Source: Cryptosporangium phraense (GTDB taxonomy: Bacteria; Actinomycetota; Actinomycetes; Mycobacteriales; Cryptosporangiaceae). From it: a stretch of DNA of 64,000 nucleotides. Position 1 is the stretch's first letter. Each line of letters opens with the position of its first letter. This document shows, one piece after another, positions 42,604 to 51,021 of this stretch. A program made the translations under genes and the position numbers. The notes under the pieces are model-generated. The model saw only the letters and a list, made by a program, of their open reading frames with translations, did no database searches and was not told where the DNA came from. The stretch covers positions 1 through 64,000 of the forward strand of contig NZ_VIRS01000015.1 in the NCBI RefSeq assembly GCF_006912135.1, given 5' to 3'.

Positions 42604-43479
42604 GTGAAATGGACCCTGGCTGCCGCCCTGCTGCCTGCCGACCGGCTCCTCGACGTCGCCCGCACGGCCGAGGAGGCCGGGTACTCGTCGGTGGCGATGC
42701 CCGACTCGGTGTTCTTCCCGGAGAAGGTCTCGGCCAAGTACCCCTACACCAAGGACGGCAGCCGGTTCTGGTCCCCGGAGACCGAGTTCATCGACCCGTT
42801 CGTCGCGATCCCGGCGATGGCCGCGGTCACCACCCGCCTGATGTTCCACACGAACGTCTACAAGCTCCCGCTGCGCGATCCGCTGCTGACCGCCAAGCAC
42901 GTCGCCTCGATCGCGGTGATGTCCGGCAACCGCTTCGCCTTCGGCGTCGGTCTGTCGTGGATCCCGGAGGAATTCAGCTTCACCCGCACCGACATGCGGA
43001 CGCGCGGCGCGCGGACGGACGAGGCCATCGACATCCTCAAGCTGGTCTGCGCCGGGAACGGACCGGAGTGGGTGGAGTACCACGGGACGCACTACGACTT
43101 CGACCGGCTGATGATCTCGCCCGCGCCCGACCGGCCGGTGCCGATCTACGTCGGCGGCCACAGCGAGCCCGCTCTCCGGCGGACGGCCCGGGTCGGTGAC
43201 GGGTGGATCTCGGTGAACACGACGCCGGATAAGATCGTCGCCGCGTGCGAGCGGCTGCACGAATTGCGGGCGTCCTATGGGCGCGCGGACGAGCCGTTCG
43301 ACATCATCGCCGGACCGGTCGGGAACGTGAGCCGGGACGACTACCGGCGGCTGGAGGAGGCCGGGGTCACCGAGTGCCAGGCGGCGCCGTGGTGGCAGTA
43401 CGGTGCGGACTTCCGGGACCCGGCCGCGCTCCGGGACGCGACGCTCCGCTTCGCCGACGAGGTGATCGCCCAGTATTGA
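42604..43479 (+). CDS. Luciferase-like, probably F420-dependent oxidoreductase
   Basis: A 291-residue TIM-barrel enzyme of the bacterial luciferase family. Signs are RTAEEAGYSSVAMPDSVFFP near the start, RLMFHTNVYKLPLRDPLLTAKHVASIAVMSGNRFAFGVGLSWIPEEF in the middle and PVPIYVGGHSEPALRRTARVGDGWI in the coenzyme region. Actinobacterial members mostly use F420. GTG 42604 gives the usual family N-terminus (KWTLAAALLPADRLL); an earlier GTG at 42571 overlaps the operator. A role in sterol or related lipid oxidation is suggested only by the KstR-like palindrome. Confidence 0.88.
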   Translation: MKWTLAAALLPADRLLDVARTAEEAGYSSVAMPDSVFFPEKVSAKYPYTKDGSRFWSPETEFIDPFVAIPAMAAVTTRLMFHTNVYKLPLRDPLLTAKHVASIAVMSGNRFAFGVGLSWIPEEFSFTRTDMRTRGARTDEAIDILKLVCAGNGPEWVEYHGTHYDFDRLMISPAPDRPVPIYVGGHSEPALRRTARVGDGWISVNTTPDKIVAACERLHELRASYGRADEPFDIIAGPVGNVSRDDYRRLEEAGVTECQAAPWWQYGADFRDPAALRDATLRFADEVIAQY

Positions 43480-43483
43480 GGCC

Positions 43484-44061
43484 ATGGAACCGCTCACGAT
43501 CGTCGACGAGGGCTGGCAGCGGGCGCTCGCGATCGTCGCGCACCCCGAGGACCTGGAGTTGGGCTCCGCGGCCGCGATCGCCCGCTGGACCGGGCAGGGC
43601 AAGGACGTCGTCTACACGCTGCTGACCAGCGGCGAGGCCAGGATCGACGCCCGGACCCGGCATCCGCGGGGCCTGCGCGCGAGTAGGAGCAGCGAGAGTC
43701 GGCGCGAATCGTCGGAGTGTCGGAGGTGGAGTCCCTCGGGCTGCCGGACGGGAGACTGGAGTACGGCCCCCCGCTGCGGCGCGACCCCGCCTGGGTGATC
43801 CGGCAGCACCGACCGGACATCGACATCACGAACAACATCCGCGAGGGCTGGGACCCCGAGGGCGCGTCGCTGAACGTGTCCCACCATGTCGTCACCGAGC
43901 GGGCCGTGCTCGACGCCGGGAACCGGTGGGTCTCCCGCGACCAGATCGAGGGCGAGGGGCTCGACCGTTGCACCGGCCACTTCGACGCCGAGGAGTCCTG
44001 GAGGTCGCCTAAGGCGCGTTTCGGGGCCGCGTTCGAGGCGCTGTCGCTGGGTCTGTTGTAG
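43484..44061 (+). pseudogene. Decayed PIG-L/LmbE-family deacetylase
   Basis: The first 65 codons read ALAIVAHPEDLELGSAAAIARWTGQGKDVVYTLLTSGEARID, clearly the start of a GlcNAc deacetylase-like protein. The zinc motif AHPDD is changed to AHPED. After about 43650 the match continues in another frame (GPARE, stop, EQRESARIVGVSEVESLGLPDGRLEYG), so a frameshift and an in-frame TAG at 43684 are present. The remainder to 44061 keeps patches such as ERAVLDAGNRWV but is shortened. The family includes mycothiol-pathway deacetylases. Confidence 0.85.
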
Positions 44062-44118
44062 GCGTTTCGTGCCCGAGTCGGAGGTGGCCGTGGAGCTCGA
44101 GGAGCAACTGTTCGCGCT

Positions 44119-44340
44119 GTGGCGTCGGCGCCCGGCAAGCTCGCGGTCGCGTTCCGGCACCGCGCGACCCACAGCGGCGTGTGGGCGACCCCGCTGGGCG
44201 AGTTGGCGGCGACCGGCCGCACCGTGGAGGGCCTGGGCATCGACGTACTCACCCTCGACAGCGACGGCCGCATCACCGAGATCTGGGTACTGGCCGACGA
44301 ACTACAACGCATCCTCCAGGTCCACGCCCCGACGACGTAG
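44119..44340 (+). pseudogene. C-terminal remnant of a SnoaL-like (NTF2-fold) protein
   Basis: About 73 codons read KLAVAFRHRATHSGVW...GRTVEGLGIDVLTLDSDGRITEIWVLADELQRIL, which matches the second half of SnoaL-like polyketide-cyclase-fold proteins. The first half is missing and no proper start or ribosome site is seen. It lies right after the decayed deacetylase, so the stretch 43484-44340 is a zone of gene loss. Confidence 0.7.
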
Positions 44341-44819
44341 GCCGACTGAGCGCCGGCCTGACCGCCCAGCCGAGGAGGAGGGTCCGCTTCGACCGACCCC
44401 GGCGGCGCCGATCGCCAGAACGCACGGCTGCGATGCGGGCGGCGCGATCGCGGTAGGCCGGACGACATGACGCTGGCGGGTCCGACCCCCCGGCGGGTCT
44501 ACCGGTGGACCACGCAGGCTCTCGGCCCAGCGGCGTTGCGCTTCGCGGCGGTCGGGCTACTCGCGGATACGGGCCCCGGTCAGCGCGGCCAGTGCGGCCA
44601 GCGCCTCCCGAGATTCGCGCAGCGGGGCCCTCACCCCGCTCACCGCAACCCGAAAACCCCGGCGCCGGAGCCCACACCACCGCAAGATTCGGTCGCTGTG
44701 CCCACGCAGGCCGCAGACCCGCGGCACCCGTGCCACGAACCCACTGCCGGCCGCCACGGCCGCTTCCCGACCGCCGCAACCCGCCGCCCCGCGGCGGTCG
44801 CCGGCCAAAGAAAAAGCGA
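44341..44819. other. 479 bp gap with a decayed duplicate of the MpaB gene 3' end
   Basis: Between 44601 and about 44770 the sequence aligns with 44921-45115 inside the MpaB-type gene. On the minus strand the translation CGLRRRGFRVAVSGVRAPLRES parallels VGLRRRVLKAAVNGVQVPLREF of the gene. Indels break the frame. The rest of the gap shows no gene. Confidence 0.7.
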
Positions 44820-45803
44820 TTAGAGGGCCGCCTCGACTTCCTCGCGGGTGCGGGTCGGGTCGGGCGCGGTCGGTGCGGTCGTGGCGACCGGCGCGGTCGA
44901 ACCGGCCGCGACCCGCGCCTGCGCCGCGCGAAACTCCCGCAGCGGCACCTGCACCCCGTTCACCGCCGCCTTCAAAACCCGACGCCGAAGCCCCACTACC
45001 ACCGCGCTCGGCCGCTGGTACAGCGCCAGTTTCTGCGCCCACTCGGGCAGCAGATCCCGAGCCGCCCAGTCCATGAACTCACTCCCCGGCTGCCACGGCC
45101 GCACGCCGTTCCCGCGCAGATTCGGCCCGGTCCCGAACGCCTTGATCGGGGTGACCGCCAGCTTCGGCAGGTACGACTCCAGGCAGTCCAGCGTCTCCTG
45201 CTTGGTCGTCGGCAGACCGGTACCCCCCAACGCCTCGCCGACCCGGACGAACTCGCCGTAATAGCGGTCGATGTCGGGCAGCGGCGACGCGTGGTAGCGC
45301 TCGTGCGCGGTCGCCAGCCCCCACACGACCGTCGCGTAGTTCCAGCGCAACCAGTCCGGGTCGTCGGCGTCGTAGCGCACGCCGTCCGGGCGGACGCCCT
45401 TCACCGTGTGGTGCATCGCCCGGACCGTGCGGGCCAGCTTCTCCGCGGTCTCGGTCGTGCCGTACGCGGTGCCGATGAAGAACGAGACCGAGTGCCCGAG
45501 CCGCACCGCCCCGCCCTCCGGGTCGATCGCCCCGGTCGGCACGCCGTCGGCATCCCGGGCGACCAGCCGCGAGTGGTCGTACCCCATCCAGCTGATGCTC
45601 GGGTCGAGCCCCTCGATGTAGGCCGCGGCGACCAGCCCGAGGATCAGCGCCGGCGTGTGCGAGTGCACGTACCAGACCGCGCTGCCGGGCCCGAACCAGC
45701 CCGGGTCGCCGGCCGGCTCGCGGAACTCGAGGTTGCGGAAGAACTTCGTGCGGATGTCGGCGTCGAAGCCCTGCTCGAAGCGCGTCGCGAGGAAGTTCGC
45801 CAT
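44820..45803 (-). CDS. MpaB-type oxygenase (DUF2236)
   Basis: A 327-residue member of the latex-clearing-protein/MpaB heme-oxygenase-like family. Typical parts are WYVHSHTPALILGLVAAAYIEGLDPSISWMGYDHSRL (about 43-80), RLGHSVSFFIGTAYGTTETAEKLARTVRAMHHTVKG (about 100-135, with the conserved His pair) and WNYATVVWGLATAHERY. The ATG at 45803 has GGAGG 6 nt before it. It is divergent from a TetR gene across two matching 20 bp palindromes. Members oxidise hydrophobic substrates. The substrate here is unknown. Confidence 0.87.
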   Translation of the reverse strand: MANFLATRFEQGFDADIRTKFFRNLEFREPAGDPGWFGPGSAVWYVHSHTPALILGLVAAAYIEGLDPSISWMGYDHSRLVARDADGVPTGAIDPEGGAVRLGHSVSFFIGTAYGTTETAEKLARTVRAMHHTVKGVRPDGVRYDADDPDWLRWNYATVVWGLATAHERYHASPLPDIDRYYGEFVRVGEALGGTGLPTTKQETLDCLESYLPKLAVTPIKAFGTGPNLRGNGVRPWQPGSEFMDWAARDLLPEWAQKLALYQRPSAVVVGLRRRVLKAAVNGVQVPLREFRAAQARVAAGSTAPVATTAPTAPDPTRTREEVEAAL

Positions 45804-45822
45804 CGGAGGCCTCCGGAGGATT

Positions 45823-45842
45823 CTGGATACGGCCGTAGCCAG
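45823..45842. promoter_or_regulatory. TetR operator copy 1 (MpaB side)
   Basis: CTGGATACGGCCGTAGCCAG is a 20 bp palindrome with one mismatched pair, centred on ACGGCCGT. It starts 20 bp before the MpaB ribosome site region and repeats at 45852. Confidence 0.8.
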
Positions 45843-45851
45843 AGTAAGCAC

Positions 45852-45871
45852 CTGGCTACGGCCGTGTCCAG
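45852..45871. promoter_or_regulatory. TetR operator copy 2 with leaderless promoter of the TetR gene
   Basis: CTGGCTACGGCCGTGTCCAG repeats the palindrome of copy 1, 29 bp centre to centre. It lies just upstream of a -10 element TAGGCT (45878-45883) that is 7 nt before ATG 45891, so the TetR mRNA is probably leaderless and autorepressed. Confidence 0.8.
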
Positions 45872-45890
45872 ACTTGATAGGCTCCCGGAC

Positions 45891-46484
45891 ATGACCCGAT
45901 GGGCAGGCGTCCCCGCTGACCAGCGGAAGGACGGCCGGCGCGAGATGCTGGTCGGAGCCGGGTACCGGCTGTTCGGCGACGAGGGCGAGTCCGCGCTCAC
46001 CGTCCGCGCCGTGTGCCGCGAGGCCCACCTGCACACCCGGTACTTCTACGAGAGCTTCGCCGACACCGCCCAGCTGCTCGGCGCCGTCTACGACGAACAG
46101 GCGGTCGCCCTCGGCGACGTCCTCGCGCGGGCGGTCGAGACCGCCGAGGTGAGCGCGCGTACGCGCGCGGGCGTCCGCGGGGTGCTGAGGTTCATCAGCG
46201 ACGATCCCCGTCGCGGCCGGGTCCTTTTCGCGGACGCTCCGTCGCTGGCCGCTCGTCGCCGGGCCGCGGAGCAGAGCCTGTTGGACGGCCTGATCGCGAT
46301 GAGCGGCCGCCCGCGCCTGGGGGTCCTGGTCGCGGCGACGATGTTCACCGGGGCGATGACGCAACTGGCCCAGCAGTGGGCCGACGGCCGCCTCGGCACC
46401 GACCTGGACGCCGTCGTCGACACCGCCGTCGACCTCGCCCTGGCCCTCCAGACCAGAGCGACTCAGCCGAACGTGAACGCGTAG
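45891..46484 (+). CDS. TetR family regulator of the MpaB-type oxygenase
   Basis: A 197-residue TetR protein. The helix-turn-helix is REMLVGAGYRLFGDEGESALTVRAVCREAHLHTRYFYESFADTAQLL (about 14-62), with the ligand domain to 197. It is divergent from the oxygenase gene with two identical-core 20 bp operators in the 87 bp gap. Its 3' end overlaps the convergent redoxin gene by 22 bp. Confidence 0.9.
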   Translation: MTRWAGVPADQRKDGRREMLVGAGYRLFGDEGESALTVRAVCREAHLHTRYFYESFADTAQLLGAVYDEQAVALGDVLARAVETAEVSARTRAGVRGVLRFISDDPRRGRVLFADAPSLAARRRAAEQSLLDGLIAMSGRPRLGVLVAATMFTGAMTQLAQQWADGRLGTDLDAVVDTAVDLALALQTRATQPNVNA

Positions 46485-47410
46485 GCCTCGGCGCCGGCCG
46501 CCTCGAACGTGATCTCCAGCGTGCGCTCCCGAACTTTCCCCGCCGACCGGGTCAGCTGGTACAGCCGCCCCTCGCGCAGCACCCCGGACCCGTCGGCGTC
46601 CACGTCGGCCCCGGCCGCCGGCCCCGGCGGCGCGCCGTCGATCGTCACCCGGAAACCGATCGGCTCACCGGTCCCGGCCAGCACCGCGTGCGCGTCCCGG
46701 GCCGAGAACCGGAACGCGATCCCGCCACCCGGCCGGACCAGCGCGACCCGCTCGGGCCCGAACGTCCACTCCCCCGACAGCGCCCAGTGGTTCCCGCCGA
46801 GCACGGTCGGAAGCCGATACACGGCCGGCTCCGGCCCGGCGTCCTCGGGCGACGCGAACCGCTCGCCGCGGGCGTACCCGAGGTACGTCTCGGGGGTCTT
46901 CAGCTGACGCCAGTCGGCCGCCGCCTCGACCCCGGCCCCCTGCACGCCCGGCGCGACCGGCGGCCGGTTGACGTGCAGGAGCCGCTGGAGGACCCGCTCG
47001 GACTGTTCGTACCGCCCCTCGCCGAAGTGCTCGTCGTGGATGACCCCGTCGCGGCCGGCGAAGTACAGCGCGGGCCAGTACCGATTCCCGAACGCCTTCC
47101 AGACCGCGTAGTCGTTGTCGACCGCGACCGGGTAGTCGATCCCCCGCTCCGCGACCGCGCGCCGGACCCCGTCGATCTCGTGTTCGAAAGAGAACTCGGG
47201 CGTGTGCACGCCGAGGACGACGAGCCCGTCGTCGCGGTAGGCCCGCGCCCAGGCGCGGACCCAGGGCTCCTGCCGGAGCCAGTTGATACAGGTCAGCGTC
47301 CAGAAATTGACCAGGACGACGTGGTGGCGCAGGTCGGCGGGCGTCAGCGGCTCGGTGTTCACCCAGGCCGACGCCCCGGCGAGTGAGGGTAACGGCACGC
47401 GTTCCGACAT
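46463..47410 (-). CDS. Redoxin (thioredoxin-fold) protein with C-terminal beta domain
   Basis: A 315-residue soluble protein. The N-terminal thioredoxin-like/AhpC domain (about 1-150) has LVNFWTLTCINWLRQEPWVRAWA, where the second Cys of a CxxC is Trp, and GVHTPEFSFE. A C-terminal beta-rich domain (about 185-315) resembles the extra domain of DipZ-type proteins. Single-Cys TCINWLR is common in this actinobacterial subfamily, so it is not a lesion. It probably acts by a one-Cys mechanism. The partner is unknown. Confidence 0.82.
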   Translation of the reverse strand: MSERVPLPSLAGASAWVNTEPLTPADLRHHVVLVNFWTLTCINWLRQEPWVRAWARAYRDDGLVVLGVHTPEFSFEHEIDGVRRAVAERGIDYPVAVDNDYAVWKAFGNRYWPALYFAGRDGVIHDEHFGEGRYEQSERVLQRLLHVNRPPVAPGVQGAGVEAAADWRQLKTPETYLGYARGERFASPEDAGPEPAVYRLPTVLGGNHWALSGEWTFGPERVALVRPGGGIAFRFSARDAHAVLAGTGEPIGFRVTIDGAPPGPAAGADVDADGSGVLREGRLYQLTRSAGKVRERTLEITFEAAGAEAYAFTFG

Positions 47411-47467
47411 TGCCTCACGGTAGCGAACCGGGGCTCATCCGGGCGATCGCTGCGCCGATAGAGAGGC

Positions 47468-49705
47468 ATGAGGGGACGACGGTCGGTCGTGGCGCTGATC
47501 GTGGTCACGCTGGCCGGCCAGGTCGCCGGCCTGGTCGACCACGATCTGCACGACGTGACGTTCGGCGTGTCCCTGCTCGTCCTCGACGGGCTCGGGCTGG
47601 CCTACAGCATCCGGGCGGCCCGGCGGTCGGCGACCCCGCGGATCTGGGCGCTCGCGGCGGCCGGGCGGGGCCTCTCGCTGCTGACCACGGTGCTGTTCGC
47701 CGTCGACGCGGTCACACCCGGACTCGGCTGGTGGTACCTCGCCGTCTGCACCGGGCTGGCGATGTTCGCGACGCTGAGCGCCGCGAGCCTGGCCGTGACG
47801 ACCGAGCGGCTCGACCGGCGGCACCGCTGGGCGTTCATCGCCGAGGCGGCCACGGTGCTGAGCAGCGCGTTCATCGTGGCCTGGTACTTCGTGCTGGACC
47901 CGGCGCTGAGCGACAGCCCGTCGCGGCACTGGCTGTTCGACCTCGGCTACCCGTTCGGGAACCTGGTGTTGCTGGCCGCCGTGTTCGCGGTGCTGCTCCG
48001 AGGCGTGATCGCCCGGCTCACGCCGTCGGTCGCGGTGCTGCTCGGCGGCATGCTGCTCTACGCGGTCGGCGACATCGCGTTCTCGGCCGTCCGGATCCAC
48101 GGGCAGCAGGCCAGCGACAACGTGCTCGCCGCGGCCGCGCTGGTGGTCGCGTCGCTGCTGATGACGATCGGCGCGATGGAGGAGCGGTCCCGGGCGGCCC
48201 GGGGCCGGGCCACCACGCTGTCCCGGATGCCGGCCTGGTCGACCCACCTGCCCTACGTCGCGGTGGCCGTCGGGAACCTGATGATGCTGGTCGCGACGAT
48301 CCGCGAGAACGACTTCCAGCTCTGGGGCGGGCTGGTGATCGGCCAGACCGTGATGACCAGCGCGCTCGCCGTCCGGCAGCTGATCAGCCTGCGCGAGAGC
48401 AGCGAGCGCAACGTCACCGACCCGCTGACCGGGCTGGCCAACCTCACCGGGCTGAGCGAGGCCACCCGGCGGGCCGTGCAGCGCCGCGAGCCGATCGCGC
48501 TGCTCCTGCTCGACCTCGACGGGTTCAAGCAGATCAACGACCACTACGGCCACGAGGTCGGCAACGCCGTGCTGGTCGAGTTCGCCCGGACGCTGCGCAC
48601 CGCGATCCGCAGCGACGACACCGCGGCCCGCGTCGGCGGGGACGAGTTCGTCATCCTGCAGACCGGCGTCACGACCGAGAGCCAGGCCGTCGCCCTGGCC
48701 GAACGGGTGCTGTCCGCGCTCGCGGACACCCGGGTCCGGGAGGGCGACGACCTGATCGCGATCCGGACCAGCATCGGGCTGGCCGTCCGCGAGTCCGACG
48801 ACAGCCCGCAGGACCTGCAGCACAAGGCCGACCTGGCGATGTACGAGTCGAAGCGGGCCGGGTCACACGGCTGGAGGGCCTACGACGCGTCGATGACCGA
48901 CCGGCGCAACCGGGACGCTCTGCTCGCCGCCGAGCTCGAGCACGCCTGCGCGTCCGGGGAACTCTCGGTGCTCTACCAGCCGATCGTGGACCTCACCACA
49001 GGCGACGCGGTCGCGGTCGAGACGCTGCTGCGCTGGCACAGCCCGGCGCTCGGGGCGGTGCCGCCGACCGAGTTCATCCCGGTCGCCGAACGCAGCGGGG
49101 CGATCCACGAGATCGGGCGGTGGATCCTCGGGCAGGCCTGCCGCCAGGTCCGGCGCTGGGCCGACGCCAGCGGCGGGCAGATCGTCTACGTCACGGTGAA
49201 CGTGTCACCGCGCCAGCTCGAGGATCCGACGTTCATCGACGACGTCATGGCGATCGTCGAGGGCAGCGGGTTGCCGCCGGACAAGCTCGTCCTGGAGATC
49301 ACCGAGACCGCGATCGTCGACCAGCGGACCGCGATCCCGGTGCTCACCACGCTGCGCAAACGCGGGGTTCGGATCGCGATCGACGACTTCGGCACCGGCT
49401 ACTCGGCGCTGCACTATCTGACCCGCCTGCCGGTCGACGTCCTCAAGATCGACCGGACGTTCGTCGGGCAGCTCAACGGGACCCGGCAGGGGGCCGCGGT
49501 GACCGAGGCGATCATCCGGCTCGGCCAGATCCTCGGGCTGACGATCGTGGCCGAAGGCATCGAGACGTCCGCGCAGGCGACCGAGCTGCAGGCCCTGGGG
49601 TGCGCGCTGGGCCAGGGCTACCTGTTCTCGCGCCCGGCCGACGCGGCGGACCTGGACGCGATGATCACGTCCGCGCCGCGCCGGGAGTCACCCGCCCGGG
49701 CGTGA
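47468..49705 (+). CDS. Membrane-bound GGDEF-EAL cyclic-di-GMP protein
   Basis: A 745-residue protein. About nine hydrophobic segments occupy 5-300. The GGDEF domain is at about 310-475, with an intact GGDEF at 390-394, so diguanylate cyclase activity is possible. The EAL domain is at about 490-740. Its signature Glu is retained in VAVETLLRW (ETL for EAL), with NVSPRQL, LEITETAI, DDFGTGYSAL, LKIDRTFV, VAEGIET and GCALGQGYLFSRP all present, so phosphodiesterase activity is also possible. No PAS domain was recognised. The tail overlaps the small convergent gene by 18 bp. Confidence 0.94.
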   Translation: MRGRRSVVALIVVTLAGQVAGLVDHDLHDVTFGVSLLVLDGLGLAYSIRAARRSATPRIWALAAAGRGLSLLTTVLFAVDAVTPGLGWWYLAVCTGLAMFATLSAASLAVTTERLDRRHRWAFIAEAATVLSSAFIVAWYFVLDPALSDSPSRHWLFDLGYPFGNLVLLAAVFAVLLRGVIARLTPSVAVLLGGMLLYAVGDIAFSAVRIHGQQASDNVLAAAALVVASLLMTIGAMEERSRAARGRATTLSRMPAWSTHLPYVAVAVGNLMMLVATIRENDFQLWGGLVIGQTVMTSALAVRQLISLRESSERNVTDPLTGLANLTGLSEATRRAVQRREPIALLLLDLDGFKQINDHYGHEVGNAVLVEFARTLRTAIRSDDTAARVGGDEFVILQTGVTTESQAVALAERVLSALADTRVREGDDLIAIRTSIGLAVRESDDSPQDLQHKADLAMYESKRAGSHGWRAYDASMTDRRNRDALLAAELEHACASGELSVLYQPIVDLTTGDAVAVETLLRWHSPALGAVPPTEFIPVAERSGAIHEIGRWILGQACRQVRRWADASGGQIVYVTVNVSPRQLEDPTFIDDVMAIVEGSGLPPDKLVLEITETAIVDQRTAIPVLTTLRKRGVRIAIDDFGTGYSALHYLTRLPVDVLKIDRTFVGQLNGTRQGAAVTEAIIRLGQILGLTIVAEGIETSAQATELQALGCALGQGYLFSRPADAADLDAMITSAPRRESPARA

Positions 49706-49987
49706 CTCGACGTGGATCCGGATGCCGCCGGCCCCGTCGACCCAGCCCTTGGCGGTGGCGTAGGCGATCATCTGGTCGAAGCCGGCCCGCCAGCCGGTCT
49801 CGGACGCGACCGGCCCAGCCATCGTGGCCAGCGTCTCGGCCGGGACGACGAGGTGGTCGCGGTCGATCCACCGGCCCACCCGCGCGGCCGAACTCTCCGC
49901 GCCGGGATCTTCGAGGATCAGCGAGAGGGTCGTGAAGTCGCGGGGAGCATCCAGCGATACACCCGCCGATGAGGCGCGAACGAGCAC
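49688..49987 (-). CDS. Small conserved-looking protein of unknown function
   Basis: A 99-residue soluble protein (SSAGVSLDAPRDFTTLSLILED..., ending GWRAGFDQMIAYATAKGWVDGAGGIRIHVES). The even, protein-like composition and an AAGG ribosome site 7 nt before GTG 49987 support real coding. No family recognised. It lies between the AEC transporter gene and the convergent GGDEF-EAL gene. A small TCCGC/GCGGA hairpin sits in the 50 bp upstream gap. Confidence 0.65.
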   Translation of the reverse strand: MLVRASSAGVSLDAPRDFTTLSLILEDPGAESSAARVGRWIDRDHLVVPAETLATMAGPVASETGWRAGFDQMIAYATAKGWVDGAGGIRIHVESRPGG

Positions 49988-50037
49988 AGGGCACCTTCTT
50001 TCCGCAATGAGCGGATGAAGTATGCCAGGGCGGGAAA

Positions 50038-50925
50038 TCACCGGAGGAGCGCAGTGGCCACGAGAATGACCACCGGCGCGAGAAACGTCGTGATCAGCAC
50101 GGTCTCCCGGGCCAGCCGGGCCGCGACGCCGTAGTGCGCGGCCCAGACCGCGACGTTCTGCGCGGCCGGCAGCGCGGCCAGCACGACCGCGGCGTAGACG
50201 GTCGACTCCGGCTGCCCGAGCGTGAGCAGCCAGGCCAGCACCGGCCGGGCCAGGGACACGCCGACGATCAGCGCCAGCGGTCCCCGATCGCCGTCCCGGC
50301 CCGGCCACGAACTCCCGACCAGCGACATTCCGAACGCCAGCAGCACGGCCGGCACCGCGACCCCACCCAGGATCCGCACCGGCTCGGCGACGACGAACGG
50401 CACCGGCACCCCGGTCGCCGCGACCACCAGCGCGAGCACGGTCGCGACCAGCACCGGGTTCGTGACGATCGACCGGACCCGGTTCGCCCCCCGCAGCTCC
50501 AGCACCGAGAGCGCCACCGGTGACTGCACCGCCAGCTGGACCAGGATCAGCGGCGCCACCAGGGCCGCGTTCCCCAGCACGTAGGACGCCACCGGGATGC
50601 CGAGGTTGCCGAGGTTCGGAAAGCCGCTGGCGATCGTCCCCATGACCCGGACCTCGCCGCGCCACCGGCGCACGACCGCCACCACGACGAACACCGCCAT
50701 CGCGGCCAGGCAGGTGACCAGCGGAACGACCGCGGTCGGCGCGGTGAGCAACGACGGGTCGGCATGGGTGACGGTCGTGAACAGCAGGCACGGGGTCGCC
50801 ACCGAGACCGCGAGCCGGGCGAGCACCGGTTGCGCGGACGAACCGAGCGTTCCGCGCCACCCGAGGACGTAGCCGACCGCGATCAGCACCCCGATCGCGG
50901 CGAACCCGGAGAGGGCGCCGCTCAC
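50038..50925 (-). CDS. AEC (auxin efflux carrier) family transporter
   Basis: A 295-residue membrane protein with about ten TM segments. Family markers are LARLAVSVATPCLLFTTV (about 35-52), the FPNLGNLGIPVASYVLG segment (about 101-117), GVAVPAVLLAFGMSLVG and LPAAQNVAVWAAHYG. AEC carriers export or import small organic acids. The substrate cannot be told here. It starts ATG 50925 and is divergent from the P450 gene. Confidence 0.9.
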   Translation of the reverse strand: MSGALSGFAAIGVLIAVGYVLGWRGTLGSSAQPVLARLAVSVATPCLLFTTVTHADPSLLTAPTAVVPLVTCLAAMAVFVVVAVVRRWRGEVRVMGTIASGFPNLGNLGIPVASYVLGNAALVAPLILVQLAVQSPVALSVLELRGANRVRSIVTNPVLVATVLALVVAATGVPVPFVVAEPVRILGGVAVPAVLLAFGMSLVGSSWPGRDGDRGPLALIVGVSLARPVLAWLLTLGQPESTVYAAVVLAALPAAQNVAVWAAHYGVAARLARETVLITTFLAPVVILVATALLR

Positions 50926-50995
50926 CGCAAGTTCACACCGGGGACGTTAACCGGCAAATCGCGAGAGTCCTCGCCCGAGAGACCGACTTCACGAC

Positions 50996-51009
50996 ACCAA
51001 GCGCTTGCT
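50996..51009 (+). promoter_or_regulatory. KstR2-type operator within a leaderless promoter
   Basis: ACCAAGCGCTTGCT matches the KstR2 motif AnCAAGnnCTTGnT at every fixed position. It abuts the -10 element TAGGCT (51009-51014), which is 7 nt before ATG 51022. A bound repressor would cover the promoter spacer of the P450 gene. Confidence 0.7.
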
Positions 51010-51021
51010 AGGCTCACAGCC

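Noticed and set aside
46463-47410. Broken thioredoxin active site (TCINW for CxxC) as a lesion
   Set aside because: The single-Cys TCINWLR form is common in this actinobacterial redoxin group and the rest of the protein is intact.
49019-49036. ETL in place of EAL as a sign of a dead phosphodiesterase
   Set aside because: The signature Glu is kept and all other EAL motifs are present. Substitution of the middle residue is seen in active members.
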